DNA from: Marvinbryantia formatexigens DSM 14469
GTDB lineage: Bacteria; Bacillota; Clostridia; Lachnospirales; Lachnospiraceae
Direction: 5' to 3'
DNA length: 64,000 bases
Assembly (NCBI RefSeq): GCF_025148285.1
Contig: NZ_CP102268.1
Location: 1,600,001-1,664,000, forward strand
Shown one piece after another: positions 27,344 through 36,957 of this stretch; the first letter of the stretch is position 1, and the number at the start of each line of letters is the position of its first letter. Made by a program: the position numbers and the translations under genes. A model generated the notes under the pieces. The model had not been told where the DNA came from. It did no database searches and worked only from the letters and a program-made list of their open reading frames with translations.

Positions 27344-27372
27344 ATTATACTAAAAAGGCGCGGAGGTGTAAA
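27344..27372 (-). promoter_or_regulatory. Promoter of asnS
   Basis: On the minus strand TTTACA (27367-27372) and TATAAT (27344-27349) with a 17-bp spacer, about 50 bp before the asnS start. Confidence 0.75.
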
Positions 27373-27376
27373 GCCC

Positions 27377-27426
27377 ATTCCGATTTTAAACCGTTTTCCG
27401 AATTCCGATTTTAAACCATTTTCCAA
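27377..27426. repeat. Two 25-bp direct repeats upstream of the asnS promoter
   Basis: ATTCCGATTTTAAACC followed by a variable base and TTTTCC occurs at 27377-27401 and again at 27402-27426, directly in tandem. The pair ends 5 bp before the -35 of asnS, a position that would suit an activator, though nothing shows that it is one. Confidence 0.6.
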
Positions 27427-27491
27427 AAATAACAGGAAGCGGTATAAAACTCCTTATAATGCCGATGTTTTCGTAATTCCGCCGGACGTCT

Positions 27492-28622
27492 TTATACCTC
27501 AAATACAGAAGCGGCTTCCTCCAGATATTCTGTCACCGGCAGATGCTGCGGGCAGACACCCTCGCACTGTCCGCAATGTACGCAGACAGACGCCGCACCG
27601 CCGTCTCCCACGGCATTTTTATAATTTGCCGATGCCTTTTCGCTCTTTCCGTAGAGACGCACCTGGTTCAAGCATTTAAAGATATCCGGTATTTTGATCT
27701 GCTGCGGACATCCTTCCACACAATACCGGCAGGCGGTACAGCTGATAGTCGGCACCGAACGGATTACCTTTACGGTCTCCTGCACAGCCTCTTTTTCCAC
27801 GTCAGAGAGCGGCTCAAAATCATTCATTGTCTGCAGGTTATCCTCCATCTGGCTCTGATCGGACATACCGCTGAGAACTGCCATCACATTATCCAGCGAC
27901 GCACAGAACCGGATGCCCCAGGAAGCCAGCGACGCCTGCGGTCTGCATTTTTTCAGAATCGCTTCCGGCTTTTCCGGCAGGGATGCCAGCGTGCCGCCCT
28001 TCACCGGCTCCATGACAACGACCGGTATACCGTGCTTCACTGCCACCTCATAGCATTTGCGCGACTGGACCTTTTCATCCTCCCAGTCCATGTAATTAAT
28101 CTGAAGCTGCACAAATTCTACCTCCGGATGCTTATCCAGCAGCTCATCCAGCATCTCTGCGGAATCGTGGAAGGAAAAGCCAAAATGACGAATCAGCCCC
28201 TGCTTCTTCATTTCCTGCGCCCAGCTCCAGCAATCATACTGGTCGAAAACCGGAATATTCGATTTTTGCACAGCATGCAGCAGATAATAGTCAAAATAAC
28301 CTGCGCCGGTGCGTGCAAGCTGCTCGTCAAAAATGCGCTGCACATCCTCCCTGCACTTCAGATTCCATGCCGGAAGCTTCGTCGCCAGCGTAAAGCTCTC
28401 CCTCGGATGCCGGTTTACCAGCGCTTCCTTCACTGCCGTCTCCGAGGTGCCCTCATGATACACATATGCCGTGTCAAAATACGTAAAGCCTTTCTCCAGA
28501 AACGCATCCACCATCTGACAGACCGCCGGAATATCAATTTTTCCATCCGCCGTCTGCGGCAGGCGCATCAGCCCGAAGCCCAGCTTCTTTTTGGGTCTTA
28601 TACTTGTCTTTTGCATGTTCAT
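27492..28622 (-). CDS. Aldo/keto reductase with C-terminal ferredoxin domain
   Basis: The 376-residue protein has an aldo/keto reductase barrel (LGFGLMRLPQTADGKID at 14-30, FDTAYVYHEG near 50, HAVQKSNIPVFDQYD) and a C-terminal pair of 4Fe-4S motifs (CTACRYCVEGC near 295 and CVHCGQCEGVCP near 350). This Fe-S fusion is common in gut anaerobes; the substrate is unknown. It is followed by a group II intron about 100 bp away. Confidence 0.9.
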   Translation of the reverse strand: MNMQKTSIRPKKKLGFGLMRLPQTADGKIDIPAVCQMVDAFLEKGFTYFDTAYVYHEGTSETAVKEALVNRHPRESFTLATKLPAWNLKCREDVQRIFDEQLARTGAGYFDYYLLHAVQKSNIPVFDQYDCWSWAQEMKKQGLIRHFGFSFHDSAEMLDELLDKHPEVEFVQLQINYMDWEDEKVQSRKCYEVAVKHGIPVVVMEPVKGGTLASLPEKPEAILKKCRPQASLASWGIRFCASLDNVMAVLSGMSDQSQMEDNLQTMNDFEPLSDVEKEAVQETVKVIRSVPTISCTACRYCVEGCPQQIKIPDIFKCLNQVRLYGKSEKASANYKNAVGDGGAASVCVHCGQCEGVCPQHLPVTEYLEEAASVFEV

Positions 28623-28726
28623 ATCCTCCTTTTTGTCGTATGTTCCGGACGGTTTTCCGCCCTGTTTCTGTTTATATTATCATATCCTGAATAGCCGGTT
28701 TCGTAAAGCGGTAAATGCCCGCAAAA

Positions 28727-30584
28727 ATCGAGTAGGAGGAATTTCTCTTAAATGAGAAATTCCGACCTCTCACACCACCGTGCGTACCGTTCGGTACACG
28801 GCGGTTCAATCAACTTAACAAGTGACACACCTCTCGGTGTAGTAATCCAGCATTGAGACTAATCCAAATGAGGTTAGTCTCTTTGTACTTATAGCTTTCT
28901 GTATCCAGCCATTGTGTGCGAGACGAGCGTATTTATCGCCACAATAAGCGATATTGTATGCCGCCCATCTTGGTACATCAAGTTTCATCAGATTCTTTGC
29001 TCTGTTCTGGGGAGTTTTCCAGTGTTTCCATATACACATGCGCAATCTATATCTGATGTTTCCGTCCAGTTCTCTACAGAGCGTTTTCATGCTTCCTATC
29101 CTGAAGTAGTTTATCCATCCTCTGATGAGTTGGTTGAGTTTCTCCACCTTATAGCTGTTGCTAACGCCCCAGCTACGGCAGGTGAGTTCTTTCATCTTCT
29201 TCTTAAATTTCTCAGCTGATTTTGCATGTGGTTTAGCCTTGTATTGGTGTGCCATTGGGTCATAGTAGAATCCGAATCCAAGGTATTTTAACCCTTGTGG
29301 TCTGTCTGCTTTGCTCTTGGTCATGTTGACCTTGAGTCCCAGTTTCTCTTCGATGAAACGTGATATATTTCTCATCACCCGCTTTGCAGACATTTCGCTT
29401 CCTACCATGATAATGCAGTCATCCGCATATCTTACAAAGTTCAACCCTCGCTTTTCCATTTCCTTATCGAGTTCATTGAGCATGATGTTTGCTAACAGCG
29501 GAGAAAGATTTCCTCCTTGTGGTGTTCCCACAACTGATTCCCTGTACTCATCATCTATCATGATTCCGCTTACAAGATATTTCCTTACAATAGAGATAAC
29601 ATCTCCATCTTTGATTGTTCTGCCAATTAAAGTCATTAACTTGTCATGGTTTACTGTGTCAAAGAACTTTTCCAGGTCAATATCTACAATCCAGTCATTT
29701 CCGTCATTCATCATGTCGAGTGCCGCAAGGATTGCCTGCTGTGCACATCTGTTTGGTCTAAATCCATAACTGTGGTCATGAAACTGTTCTTCATAGATTG
29801 GTGTTAACACTTGTGCTATGGCTTGTTGTACAAATCTGTCTGTTACTGTTGGTACTCCCAGATTTCTGACACCGCCATCCGTCTTTGGTATCTCCACTCT
29901 TCGTACTGGCTGAGGCTTATATTTCCTTGTCCTCAGCTGTTCCTTGATGATTTCGCCGTTCTTTGCAAGGTGCTCCTTAAGTTCCGTGTACTTCATTCCG
30001 TCCACTCCCTCTGCACCTTTGTTTCGTACGACTTGCAGGTACGCTCTGTTGAGATTATCTCTGGATAATATCTGCTCCATTAGACTACTTGTGTCCATGC
30101 GTTCTTTCCTTTCCGTCTCGCTTGATTTGACCATCTTTTCCCCGATTGGTTACGGCGGATGTCTGTCTCTTCTGCAACACGAGACCTACTCAAACTGATT
30201 GATTGTTCGCCCCTTCGCTCCATCTCCATTACTGAGACTTCCTCACTACTATGGACTCTGCTGACTTCTCACAGTTCGTTGTTACTAGGCTGATGGAACC
30301 TCTGTGAGACCTCCACGCTTAAGGTGCACGCTCTTTCTCTCCATATATCCGCCGCATTTACTCTGCTACTACTAACGTGATAGTTATTAGACTTCGTTGC
30401 TTTCTGCCAGCTTATCTCTCGTAGCCTAGCCTTATATGCGATTTCTGTCCGTCGGACCAGAGATTTGCCTACAGCTTCCTTCAGATTCCACCTCACGATG
30501 GACACCCTTGCTGTTCAGCTATACATTTTCCACTATCCGGGCATGTTCGGGACTTGCACCCGTTAGAGCGCGCCCATGACGCGC
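28727..30584 (-). mobile_element. Group II intron
   Basis: The element is about 1.86 kb. The 5' side (minus strand) reads GCGCGTCATGGGCGCGC and CGGGTGCAAGTCCCGAAC, typical of a domain I start. The 3' side has domain V (GAACCGCCGTGTACCGAACG, pairing with GTACGCACGGTGG), then domain VI (GGAATTTCTC/GAGAAATTCC) and an end at ...CTACTCGAT. The maturase gene lies in domain IV. The 5' boundary is inferred from the near-consensus GCGCG (usual GUGYG). Between 30135 and 30584 lie the intron RNA domains, without another gene. Confidence 0.85.
28815..30134 (-). CDS. ltrA: Group II intron reverse transcriptase/maturase
   Basis: The 439-residue protein has the RT core (AEGVDGMKYTELKEHL, RVEIPKTDGGVRNLGVPTVT, the active-site FVRYADDCII near 240) and a maturase (X) domain to the end. 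No C-terminal HNH endonuclease is seen, so insertion probably relies on other DNA features. The frame starts at 30134; an alternative start 36 bases further in (MDTSSLMEQ) also has a purine-rich site. The ORF is intact, so the intron may be mobile. Confidence 0.95.
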   Translation of the reverse strand: MVKSSETERKERMDTSSLMEQILSRDNLNRAYLQVVRNKGAEGVDGMKYTELKEHLAKNGEIIKEQLRTRKYKPQPVRRVEIPKTDGGVRNLGVPTVTDRFVQQAIAQVLTPIYEEQFHDHSYGFRPNRCAQQAILAALDMMNDGNDWIVDIDLEKFFDTVNHDKLMTLIGRTIKDGDVISIVRKYLVSGIMIDDEYRESVVGTPQGGNLSPLLANIMLNELDKEMEKRGLNFVRYADDCIIMVGSEMSAKRVMRNISRFIEEKLGLKVNMTKSKADRPQGLKYLGFGFYYDPMAHQYKAKPHAKSAEKFKKKMKELTCRSWGVSNSYKVEKLNQLIRGWINYFRIGSMKTLCRELDGNIRYRLRMCIWKHWKTPQNRAKNLMKLDVPRWAAYNIAYCGDKYARLAHNGWIQKAISTKRLTSFGLVSMLDYYTERCVTC

Positions 30585-30630
30585 AAACAGAAAAGCAGCA
30601 CCCCGACCGGCACTGCCTTCCAAAATATAT

Positions 30631-31494
30631 TTAATTTATATATTGGTTCAAAAACTGTATTGCTTTTGTTTTATTGGTACACTTCATCATATATTCATCC
30701 CCGCTGCTGTATCTGACAGAAATTTCGTACCTTAAAACAGGTGCCATTGACGCTTCATCATAATCCGCAATAAATTTCACTGCGTCATCGACTGATTCCA
30801 GAATCCGGGTAATTCCATGAACCGGTGTAACAACCACCTCCGAAACAGTGGTATCCAGCGCCTCGCACAATGCGTCTGCAAGCTTTTTCAGCCTGTCCTG
30901 ATATGTTGTAAAGAAATTCTGAAGCAATCTGTTTTTTTGTTCTTCCTTTAACGCACGGAAAGAATCCACGATATTCTGAAGTTCGGATTCGCTCGTATTT
31001 TCTTCCCAATGGATAGACAGACCAGTCGACTCAAACAGGCTGCAAATTTCTGAATAACTAAAATAAAGCACGTAAAATCCCTGGGACCTTAATTGTGAAA
31101 GCGCATTTTCCGTAAATTCCCCCGCGAGAACAGCCGCATAAAATGGCATATTTTTTGCATATTTTTCAACCAGCGGAAGAATTGCTCCGGCAATTTCCTG
31201 CACTTTATTTTTTGAATGCTTTACATATCTTCTCCATGCCATTTCTATAAATGCTTTTGGTATGCCCGCTTCCGTTTCTGAGCCGCCCTTTTCTATAACA
31301 ATATCAAGCTTATGTTTGTTGCCATTAAGGTCCGTCCCTATGACTTCCCGTCTGTTTCCCCTTGCCGGACGCGGGTGTCTGTAATCCAGATAATATCCTT
31401 TCCGTGAAATTACCGGTCTCAGATAATTAATGATTGCTGATTCAAAAAAATCACCGATCGCCTCTCCCAACTGATGCGACGGTGAAGTAGCCAT
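30631..31494 (-). CDS. Type II restriction endonuclease (putative)
   Basis: The 287-residue protein lies directly after a cytosine methyltransferase (2-bp gap), which is the main reason for the call. It has [11 protein letters not shown] and then [19 protein letters not shown] (about residues 77-115), a D...E pattern fitting a PD-(D/E)xK-type nuclease. The target site is unknown. Its terminator region is where the group II intron has inserted. Confidence 0.75.
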   Translation of the reverse strand: MATSPSHQLGEAIGDFFESAIINYLRPVISRKGYYLDYRHPRPARGNRREVIGTDLNGNKHKLDIVIEKGGSETEAGIPKAFIEMAWRRYVKHSKNKVQEIAGAILPLVEKYAKNMPFYAAVLAGEFTENALSQLRSQGFYVLYFSYSEICSLFESTGLSIHWEENTSESELQNIVDSFRALKEEQKNRLLQNFFTTYQDRLKKLADALCEALDTTVSEVVVTPVHGITRILESVDDAVKFIADYDEASMAPVLRYEISVRYSSGDEYMMKCTNKTKAIQFLNQYIN

Positions 31495-31496
31495 AT

Positions 31497-32633
31497 CTAT
31501 TTCTCCTTTTCAAACTGTGGTATCATGTTTTCTTTTATATGCTTTGCAAAAGCATATGCCAATAGCGGAGGAACCGCATTTCCCACCTGGTCATCCTGCG
31601 TCAGCCATTTTGCTTTTCTTGTAAGATTTCCAAAAAAACAATAATCATCGTCAAAGGACTGCAGCCTTGCAGCTTCTCTGACTGTTAATCCCCGGTTCAT
31701 AACCGGATGTATCAAATCTGTCCGGAAATTGCAAGTCACAGTTCTCCCCGGAAGCGACAGATCAAGTTTATATGCATTCTGCTTCTTTGTCCTGATTTCC
31801 GGCGGGAGGATCGAATTGTTACACCCCTGCGGTATCATTGCATATCGTTCCTGAATTGCTTTGGAATGCCTTGTTGCACGATGATTATAAATAACTCCGG
31901 GATTCCGTTCGCCCACGCATTTTTTCTGAAAATCATTGTCATAATGATTTCTCATTTTCATTTTTTCCGCTCCCTCTCCCTGATTCACAACAGGAAGATT
32001 GGAAAATGCATCGTTTACCGTAACATATGGGAGCAATTCACGTTTAAACAGATTCATCTGACCCGATTCTTCATTCTTTCCATGCGTTGGCTGCGGAAAT
32101 GTAATCTTCTTATCAAATCCTCTGATACCAATAAGCACAAACCGGGGACGGGCCTGCGGGACACCATAATCTGCCGCATTTACTAAATTATATTTGCACT
32201 GATATCCAATCTTTTCAAATTCCGTTACAATAGCTTTCAGCACTCTTCCGTTCTGCATATTCATAATGCCGTGTACATTTTCAAAAAAAAGAACTCTGGG
32301 ACGGATATCTGCTGCAATCCTTACATATTCCCGGAACAGTGTATTTCTCGGATCATCTGATAAACGCTGTCCTGCCAGACTGAATCCCTGACAGGGCGGA
32401 CCTCCGGTTATTACATCAATTTCCGCCGCCGTACAGTTTGCCGCTGCCAGTAATTCAGCAGCAGTCACCTCCCGCACGTCTTTCAGAACAAACGGTACTG
32501 TCGGATGATTATATGTAAATGTATGTTTTGCTTCCTCGTCAATATCATTCGCACATACACAGACATAGCCTGCTTTGCGGAACCCCTCCGTAATCCCGCC
32601 GGCGCCCGCAAATAAATCAATCGTTTTTAACAT
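31497..32633 (-). CDS. DNA (cytosine-5-)-methyltransferase
   Basis: The 378-residue enzyme has the C5-MTase motifs in order: I (LFAGAGGITEGFRKAGY), IV with catalytic Cys (GGPPCQGFSLAGQR near 80), VI (FFENVHGI), VIII (QARPRFVLIGI) and X (GNAVPPLLAYAFAKHI). It should protect host DNA from the adjacent nuclease. A strong promoter lies upstream. The genes are more AT-rich than the flanks, which suggests transfer. Confidence 0.95.
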   Translation of the reverse strand: MLKTIDLFAGAGGITEGFRKAGYVCVCANDIDEEAKHTFTYNHPTVPFVLKDVREVTAAELLAAANCTAAEIDVITGGPPCQGFSLAGQRLSDDPRNTLFREYVRIAADIRPRVLFFENVHGIMNMQNGRVLKAIVTEFEKIGYQCKYNLVNAADYGVPQARPRFVLIGIRGFDKKITFPQPTHGKNEESGQMNLFKRELLPYVTVNDAFSNLPVVNQGEGAEKMKMRNHYDNDFQKKCVGERNPGVIYNHRATRHSKAIQERYAMIPQGCNNSILPPEIRTKKQNAYKLDLSLPGRTVTCNFRTDLIHPVMNRGLTVREAARLQSFDDDYCFFGNLTRKAKWLTQDDQVGNAVPPLLAYAFAKHIKENMIPQFEKEK

Positions 32634-32663
32634 ATCACCTTATCCTTCTCATTACTTGCCCAT

Positions 32664-32692
32664 ATTATAAGGAAGCCCTCCCTGTTTGTCAA
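32664..32692 (-). promoter_or_regulatory. Promoter of the restriction-modification operon
   Basis: On the minus strand TTGACA (32687-32692) and TATAAT (32664-32669), 17-bp spacer, about 30 bp before the methyltransferase start. Confidence 0.88.
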
Positions 32693-32767
32693 TAAAATTC
32701 AGAAGGTACAAAACACGGTCGTTCCTGTGATTCCATCGTTTTTCGCGCTAAGAGCTACAGAAAAACA

Positions 32768-32797
32768 GAACAGTGCAGCATCACAGCCCCACTGTTC
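32768..32797 (-). terminator. Terminator after the DUF1858 gene
   Basis: On the minus strand GAACAGTG pairs with CACTGTTC, followed by TGTTTTTC. The rest of the spacer (32798-32932) shows only a small hairpin CCAACG/CGTTGG and no gene. Confidence 0.65.
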
Positions 32798-32932
32798 CAA
32801 ACATACTTTATAAACCTGTTCTGCCAACGAAAAATCGTTGGCGGGTGTGCCCTCTCCCGCATCTCTTCTGACCCAAAGATGCGTAGCAGCACATTCTCTG
32901 CCTTAATAATTCTCCAGAATTTATAATGTTCC

Positions 32933-33142
32933 CTATTTACCAACGCTCTCAAGGTAAGCATTCAGTCTTGCTACCAGCAGATCTGTCGGAATGCCATGAA
33001 CCATCGCGGCTTCCTCAAGGGACTCCATCTGTGAGGACGGGCATCCTACGCAGTGCATACCGCTCCCCATCAATACTGCCGCCATATTCGGATCTAACTG
33101 AAGAATCTCTCCAATCAGCATTTCTTTCGTAACGTTTGCCAT
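32933..33142 (-). CDS. DUF1858 domain protein
   Basis: The 69-residue protein has the DUF1858 pattern [20 protein letters not shown] followed by MHCVGCPSS, with a CxxC pair that may be redox active. Such proteins often appear with disulfide or hybrid-cluster enzymes, none of which is nearby here. AGGAGG precedes the start by about 7 bases. Confidence 0.88.
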   Translation of the reverse strand: MANVTKEMLIGEILQLDPNMAAVLMGSGMHCVGCPSSQMESLEEAAMVHGIPTDLLVARLNAYLESVGK

Positions 33143-33256
33143 GATCGTAACCTCCTATTGTTCATTATCACTTACTGATAACTCATTATAAGACCAAACG
33201 CAGGGAACGTCAAGCAAAAAACACCTCTAGTGCAACAGGTCAGTCTGACTGAACTG

Positions 33257-34198
33257 TTACTTTCCGCAGCATTTTTCAAAAATATCCAGACACTGCAGTG
33301 TCGCGGCGTGCGGCATCAGATTGCTTTCCAGTTTTCCGCTTTTAATGCAATCCACCACTTCCTGTATTTCGAATTCAAATCCATTGTCAATTGGATATGT
33401 GAAGGATTCTGCCAGGCGGAACTCCCCGTCATACAGCTCGCACCGCTCACACCTGTGCGTCTGTGTCATCTGGATATATCCGTCAGAACCGTACAATCCG
33501 GACGGAGACGGTACTCTGGAATAAGCCGTTGTCTGCAGCGAAGCCCTGCAGGTCTCATACTGTAATAGGATGCTATTGGTCACATCGACCCCCGTTTCTC
33601 CCATTACAATATCCGCCCGCACATCTACCAGCTTTTGCGGAATCAGACTATTCACAATTTCAATCGGATACACCGTCAGATCATACAGCGCTCCGCCGCC
33701 TAATTCCGGATTAAAAATCCTGTGCTCCGGCTGCGCATGAATTCCCCCGGTATAATTTGCCAGATAAACGGTCCCTATGCGCCCCGTGCGTATCCACTCC
33801 CGCGCCTTTTTTATCGTTGGAAGAAATACGGACCACATCGCTTCCATCACAAACACCTTTTTTTCTTTTGCCCTTTTAAAAAGCTCCTCTGCCTCTTTTT
33901 TCTTTAATACCATGCTTTTTTCACAAAGCACCGCTTTCCCATATTCAATACACAGCAGACAGTTCTCATAATGAAAATTGCAGGTTGTAGCAACATATAC
34001 CGCATCAATATCTGCCTGCTCCAGCATTTCCCGATAGCTTCCGTAATACTCCGGCACCTTATTTGCAGCGGCAAAGGTCTTTGCACGCTCCAGGGACTTG
34101 CTTGCAACCGCCCGCACTTCCGCTTCTTCCACCCGTCCGGCCGCTTCGCAGAACTTCACAGCGATTCCGCCCGCACCGATAATCCCAAATCGTATCAT
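33257..34198 (-). CDS. Gfo/Idh/MocA family oxidoreductase
   Basis: The 313-residue protein has a Rossmann start (MIRFGIIGAGGIAVKFCEAA) and the family's CEKSMVLKKKEAEEL motif near residue 92. It oxidises or reduces a sugar or cyclitol derivative with NAD(P). The start at 34198 is favoured over two closer upstream ATGs because AGGA then sits 7 bases before it. It is the last gene of a sugar operon that starts at 39431. Confidence 0.88.
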   Translation of the reverse strand: MIRFGIIGAGGIAVKFCEAAGRVEEAEVRAVASKSLERAKTFAAANKVPEYYGSYREMLEQADIDAVYVATTCNFHYENCLLCIEYGKAVLCEKSMVLKKKEAEELFKRAKEKKVFVMEAMWSVFLPTIKKAREWIRTGRIGTVYLANYTGGIHAQPEHRIFNPELGGGALYDLTVYPIEIVNSLIPQKLVDVRADIVMGETGVDVTNSILLQYETCRASLQTTAYSRVPSPSGLYGSDGYIQMTQTHRCERCELYDGEFRLAESFTYPIDNGFEFEIQEVVDCIKSGKLESNLMPHAATLQCLDIFEKCCGK

Positions 34199-34208
34199 AG
34201 CCATATCC

Positions 34209-35177
34209 TCACTTTGCACAGCGCAGAATCGCGTCCATAACTCCGGCGTTCCGGATGCTCTCTTCTACAGAAAACGCCGGTTCCCGGTTTTCCAGAACCG
34301 CTGCGCAAAATTCCTTTATTTCTTCTTCGTACTGCCTGCACGGTTCCAGAAGATACTCTGTGTCAGAGCCATCATTTAACACCACCTGTATCGGCGTATC
34401 CACTCCGTCCTGATCAATAAAGGAATCTCTCACAATGATACTCCCCACTGTGCCATCTATCTCCGTAACCTGGGCAGAATGTGAATCAAACCCGGAATGG
34501 ACAGATGCCATAACGCCATTGGAATATTGCAGAACCGCACTGAGGCTGAAATCTACTCCCTGCATTTTTGTCTGCAATGCACAGATTTTCTCAGGTGTTT
34601 CATTTAAAAGCATTCCTGTCATATTGATCGGATAGCATCCCACATCTCTGATGGAACCGCCGCCCAGTTTCTCATTTACTCTGACATTATTCATATCCTC
34701 CAGAACAAACCGGTGAGAAGAATTAATATGCCGGATTTCCCCAATTATTCCCGCATCCACCAGTTCTTTCAGTTTCCTGCTGCGGGAGGAAAACCGATAC
34801 ATAAACGCCTCCATCAGCTTCACGCCATTCTCCCGGCAGGCATCTGCCATCTCCTGTGCATCCTGCTTTGTCAATGCCAGAGGCTTTTCGCAGAGCACAT
34901 GTTTCCCCGCTGCAGCCGCTTTCAAAACCCACTCTTTATGAAGCGCATTCGGCAGCGGAATATACACCGCATCAACATCCGGATCATTCAGAAGCGCGTC
35001 ATATGTACCATACAATTTCTGAAACCCAAATGCTTCCTTTGCCTGGGCCAGTTTTTCTTCACTTCTGCTTGCGATCGCATAAGGAACCGCCGTATCCACC
35101 CGGAGCATTGCCGGCAGCACCTTTTTCCGGGCAATCCCCGCATAGCCAAGCACGCCCCAGTTTATTACTTTTTCCAT
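34209..35177 (-). CDS. Gfo/Idh/MocA family oxidoreductase
   Basis: The 322-residue protein has a nucleotide-binding start (INWGVLGYAGIARKKVLPAM), VDAVYIPLPNALHKEW and CEKPLALTKQDAQEM near 95. It is a second, distinct dehydrogenase of the same operon as the gene downstream. Both probably act on intermediates of the sugar imported by the neighbouring transporter. The start has GGAG 8 bases upstream. Confidence 0.9.
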   Translation of the reverse strand: MEKVINWGVLGYAGIARKKVLPAMLRVDTAVPYAIASRSEEKLAQAKEAFGFQKLYGTYDALLNDPDVDAVYIPLPNALHKEWVLKAAAAGKHVLCEKPLALTKQDAQEMADACRENGVKLMEAFMYRFSSRSRKLKELVDAGIIGEIRHINSSHRFVLEDMNNVRVNEKLGGGSIRDVGCYPINMTGMLLNETPEKICALQTKMQGVDFSLSAVLQYSNGVMASVHSGFDSHSAQVTEIDGTVGSIIVRDSFIDQDGVDTPIQVVLNDGSDTEYLLEPCRQYEEEIKEFCAAVLENREPAFSVEESIRNAGVMDAILRCAK

Positions 35178-35193
35178 AATTCTATTTTCTCCT

Positions 35194-36021
35194 TTATTCT
35201 TTTAATGCACCACCTACGGCACTTGTAATAAACACATCCTGAATTGTCAGAAACAGCAGTAAAATCGGAACCGCCATCATGACAGATGATGCAAGTATCG
35301 ACGCCCAGTCCGTTTTAAACTCCGAAGAAAACATCTGCAGACCCACAGATATTGTCCGCGAATATTTACTGGTCGTAAACGTCATCGAGTACATAAACTC
35401 TTCCCAGGAAATCATAAACGCATACATCGCCGTTGCAAAAATCCCCGGTGCCGAGATCGGCAGAACAATACGGAACAAAATTCCAATTTTACTGCAGCCG
35501 TCAATCATCGCCGCCTCCTCCAGCGTTCTCGGAAGAGTACTTATGAATCCGCGGATCATAATAACAGAAAACGGCAGCATACATAAAAGATGTGTAAAAG
35601 AAAGCGCCAGTTTGTTATCTACGAGCCCTGTGCTGTTTAACGTGCGGTATAACGGCACCAGCGTTGACGCCTGCGGCACCATATTACACAGCAAAATCAG
35701 CAGCATCAGAAAATTTTTTCCCCGGTAATGATGTCTTGCGAAGGAATACCCTGCCGGAACCGCAATCACAATGCACAGAAGCGTTGCCGTTCCCGCGACA
35801 ATAATGGTATTCAGAAAATATCTCGGAATATCCGTTGTGGTAAGTACCGACACGAAGGCCTGCAGCGTCGGCTCCGCGGGCAAAAGCTGCGGCGGCGAAG
35901 TCATTAACTGATCCGGTGTGCGCAAAGAGCAGGAAACCAGCCAGAAAAAAGGAAATAAAAAAATACATGCAAGCACGCACAGGATTCCATATAAACATAT
36001 TTTTTTTAATGTTCGTCCCAT
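35194..36021 (-). CDS. Carbohydrate ABC transporter permease (MalG type)
   Basis: The 275-residue protein has six membrane segments and the EAA loop (EEAAMIDGCSKIGILFRIVLP near 165). It forms the channel with the permease encoded upstream. No ATPase gene is present in the operon, so a shared MsmK-type ATPase elsewhere is likely. Confidence 0.93.
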   Translation of the reverse strand: MGRTLKKICLYGILCVLACIFLFPFFWLVSCSLRTPDQLMTSPPQLLPAEPTLQAFVSVLTTTDIPRYFLNTIIVAGTATLLCIVIAVPAGYSFARHHYRGKNFLMLLILLCNMVPQASTLVPLYRTLNSTGLVDNKLALSFTHLLCMLPFSVIMIRGFISTLPRTLEEAAMIDGCSKIGILFRIVLPISAPGIFATAMYAFMISWEEFMYSMTFTTSKYSRTISVGLQMFSSEFKTDWASILASSVMMAVPILLLFLTIQDVFITSAVGGALKE

Positions 36022-36032
36022 CTTATTTCCTC

Positions 36033-36920
36033 CTAAACCAGTGTACTCTCTTTTTTCTCTGTTACGACAATATACACTGCAGCAATAGCCATAACGATCA
36101 GGAAAAATATGTTTGCCGCAGCAGCCGAATACTCGAAATTAAACTGCTCTATACCTGTCTTGTAAATAAAAATCTGCGCAATTTCTGACGCTCTCGCCGG
36201 TCCGCCTCCCGATATGCTGTAAACATACACAAAGGAATTCAGCGACCAGATAACCGATACCAGAATAATAGACCTCATAACCGGAAACAGCAGCGGAATT
36301 GTGATAGATGATATCTGCCGGAACCAGTTTGCCCCATCCAGCTTTGCGGCTTCGTATATATCGGCTGAGATCGACTGCAGACCGCTCAGATACATAATCA
36401 ACACAAACGGCGTAATTTTCCATACATAAACGGCCGCCACACAGATAAGTGCCTGCTTTGGGCTTGACACCCAAAGCTGATACTTATCAATGATTCCTAA
36501 CTGATATAAAAGATAATTCAAAACACCGTAATCCGCATTGTAAATCCATTTCCAGACGATACACACCACAATAGATGGAATGACCCACGGAACGATAAAC
36601 AACGTTCTCCAGAATTTCCGGAACCGGATATTGGAATTTAATAATACGGCTATCAGAAGCCCGAATAACATTTCAAACGGCACGGTATACAGCAGCCACA
36701 CAAACGTATTTTTCAGGTCATTTAAAAACACCTTGTCCTTGAATAATCTCTGATACTGATCCAGCACCGGAAATACTCCATTATTCGTAAAGCTTCTGAC
36801 AATATTATTGAACATCGGAACTCCAACCAGCCCGATTAAGACAATAAAGGTCGGCGCAAGATAGATAAAAGGATATTCCCTGCTGCTTTTTAATTTTACT
36901 TTTCGATTCACTTTTTTCAT
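36033..36920 (-). CDS. Carbohydrate ABC transporter permease (MalF type)
   Basis: The 295-residue protein has six membrane segments and the EAA-type motif YEAAKLDGANWFRQISSITIP near 190. It pairs with the downstream permease, 11 bp away. The basic N-terminus KKVNRKVKLKSSREYPFIYL is typical of this family. Confidence 0.93.
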   Translation of the reverse strand: MKKVNRKVKLKSSREYPFIYLAPTFIVLIGLVGVPMFNNIVRSFTNNGVFPVLDQYQRLFKDKVFLNDLKNTFVWLLYTVPFEMLFGLLIAVLLNSNIRFRKFWRTLFIVPWVIPSIVVCIVWKWIYNADYGVLNYLLYQLGIIDKYQLWVSSPKQALICVAAVYVWKITPFVLIMYLSGLQSISADIYEAAKLDGANWFRQISSITIPLLFPVMRSIILVSVIWSLNSFVYVYSISGGGPARASEIAQIFIYKTGIEQFNFEYSAAAANIFFLIVMAIAAVYIVVTEKKESTLV

Positions 36921-36957
36921 CCCTTCTCTTCTATGAGCACCGTTCCGGCGCTATGCG

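Noticed and set aside
28631-28645. TTTTTGTCGTATG match to the palindromic repeat upstream of the aldo/keto reductase
   Set aside because: Only about 13 bases match and the inverted repeat is absent, so it may be chance.
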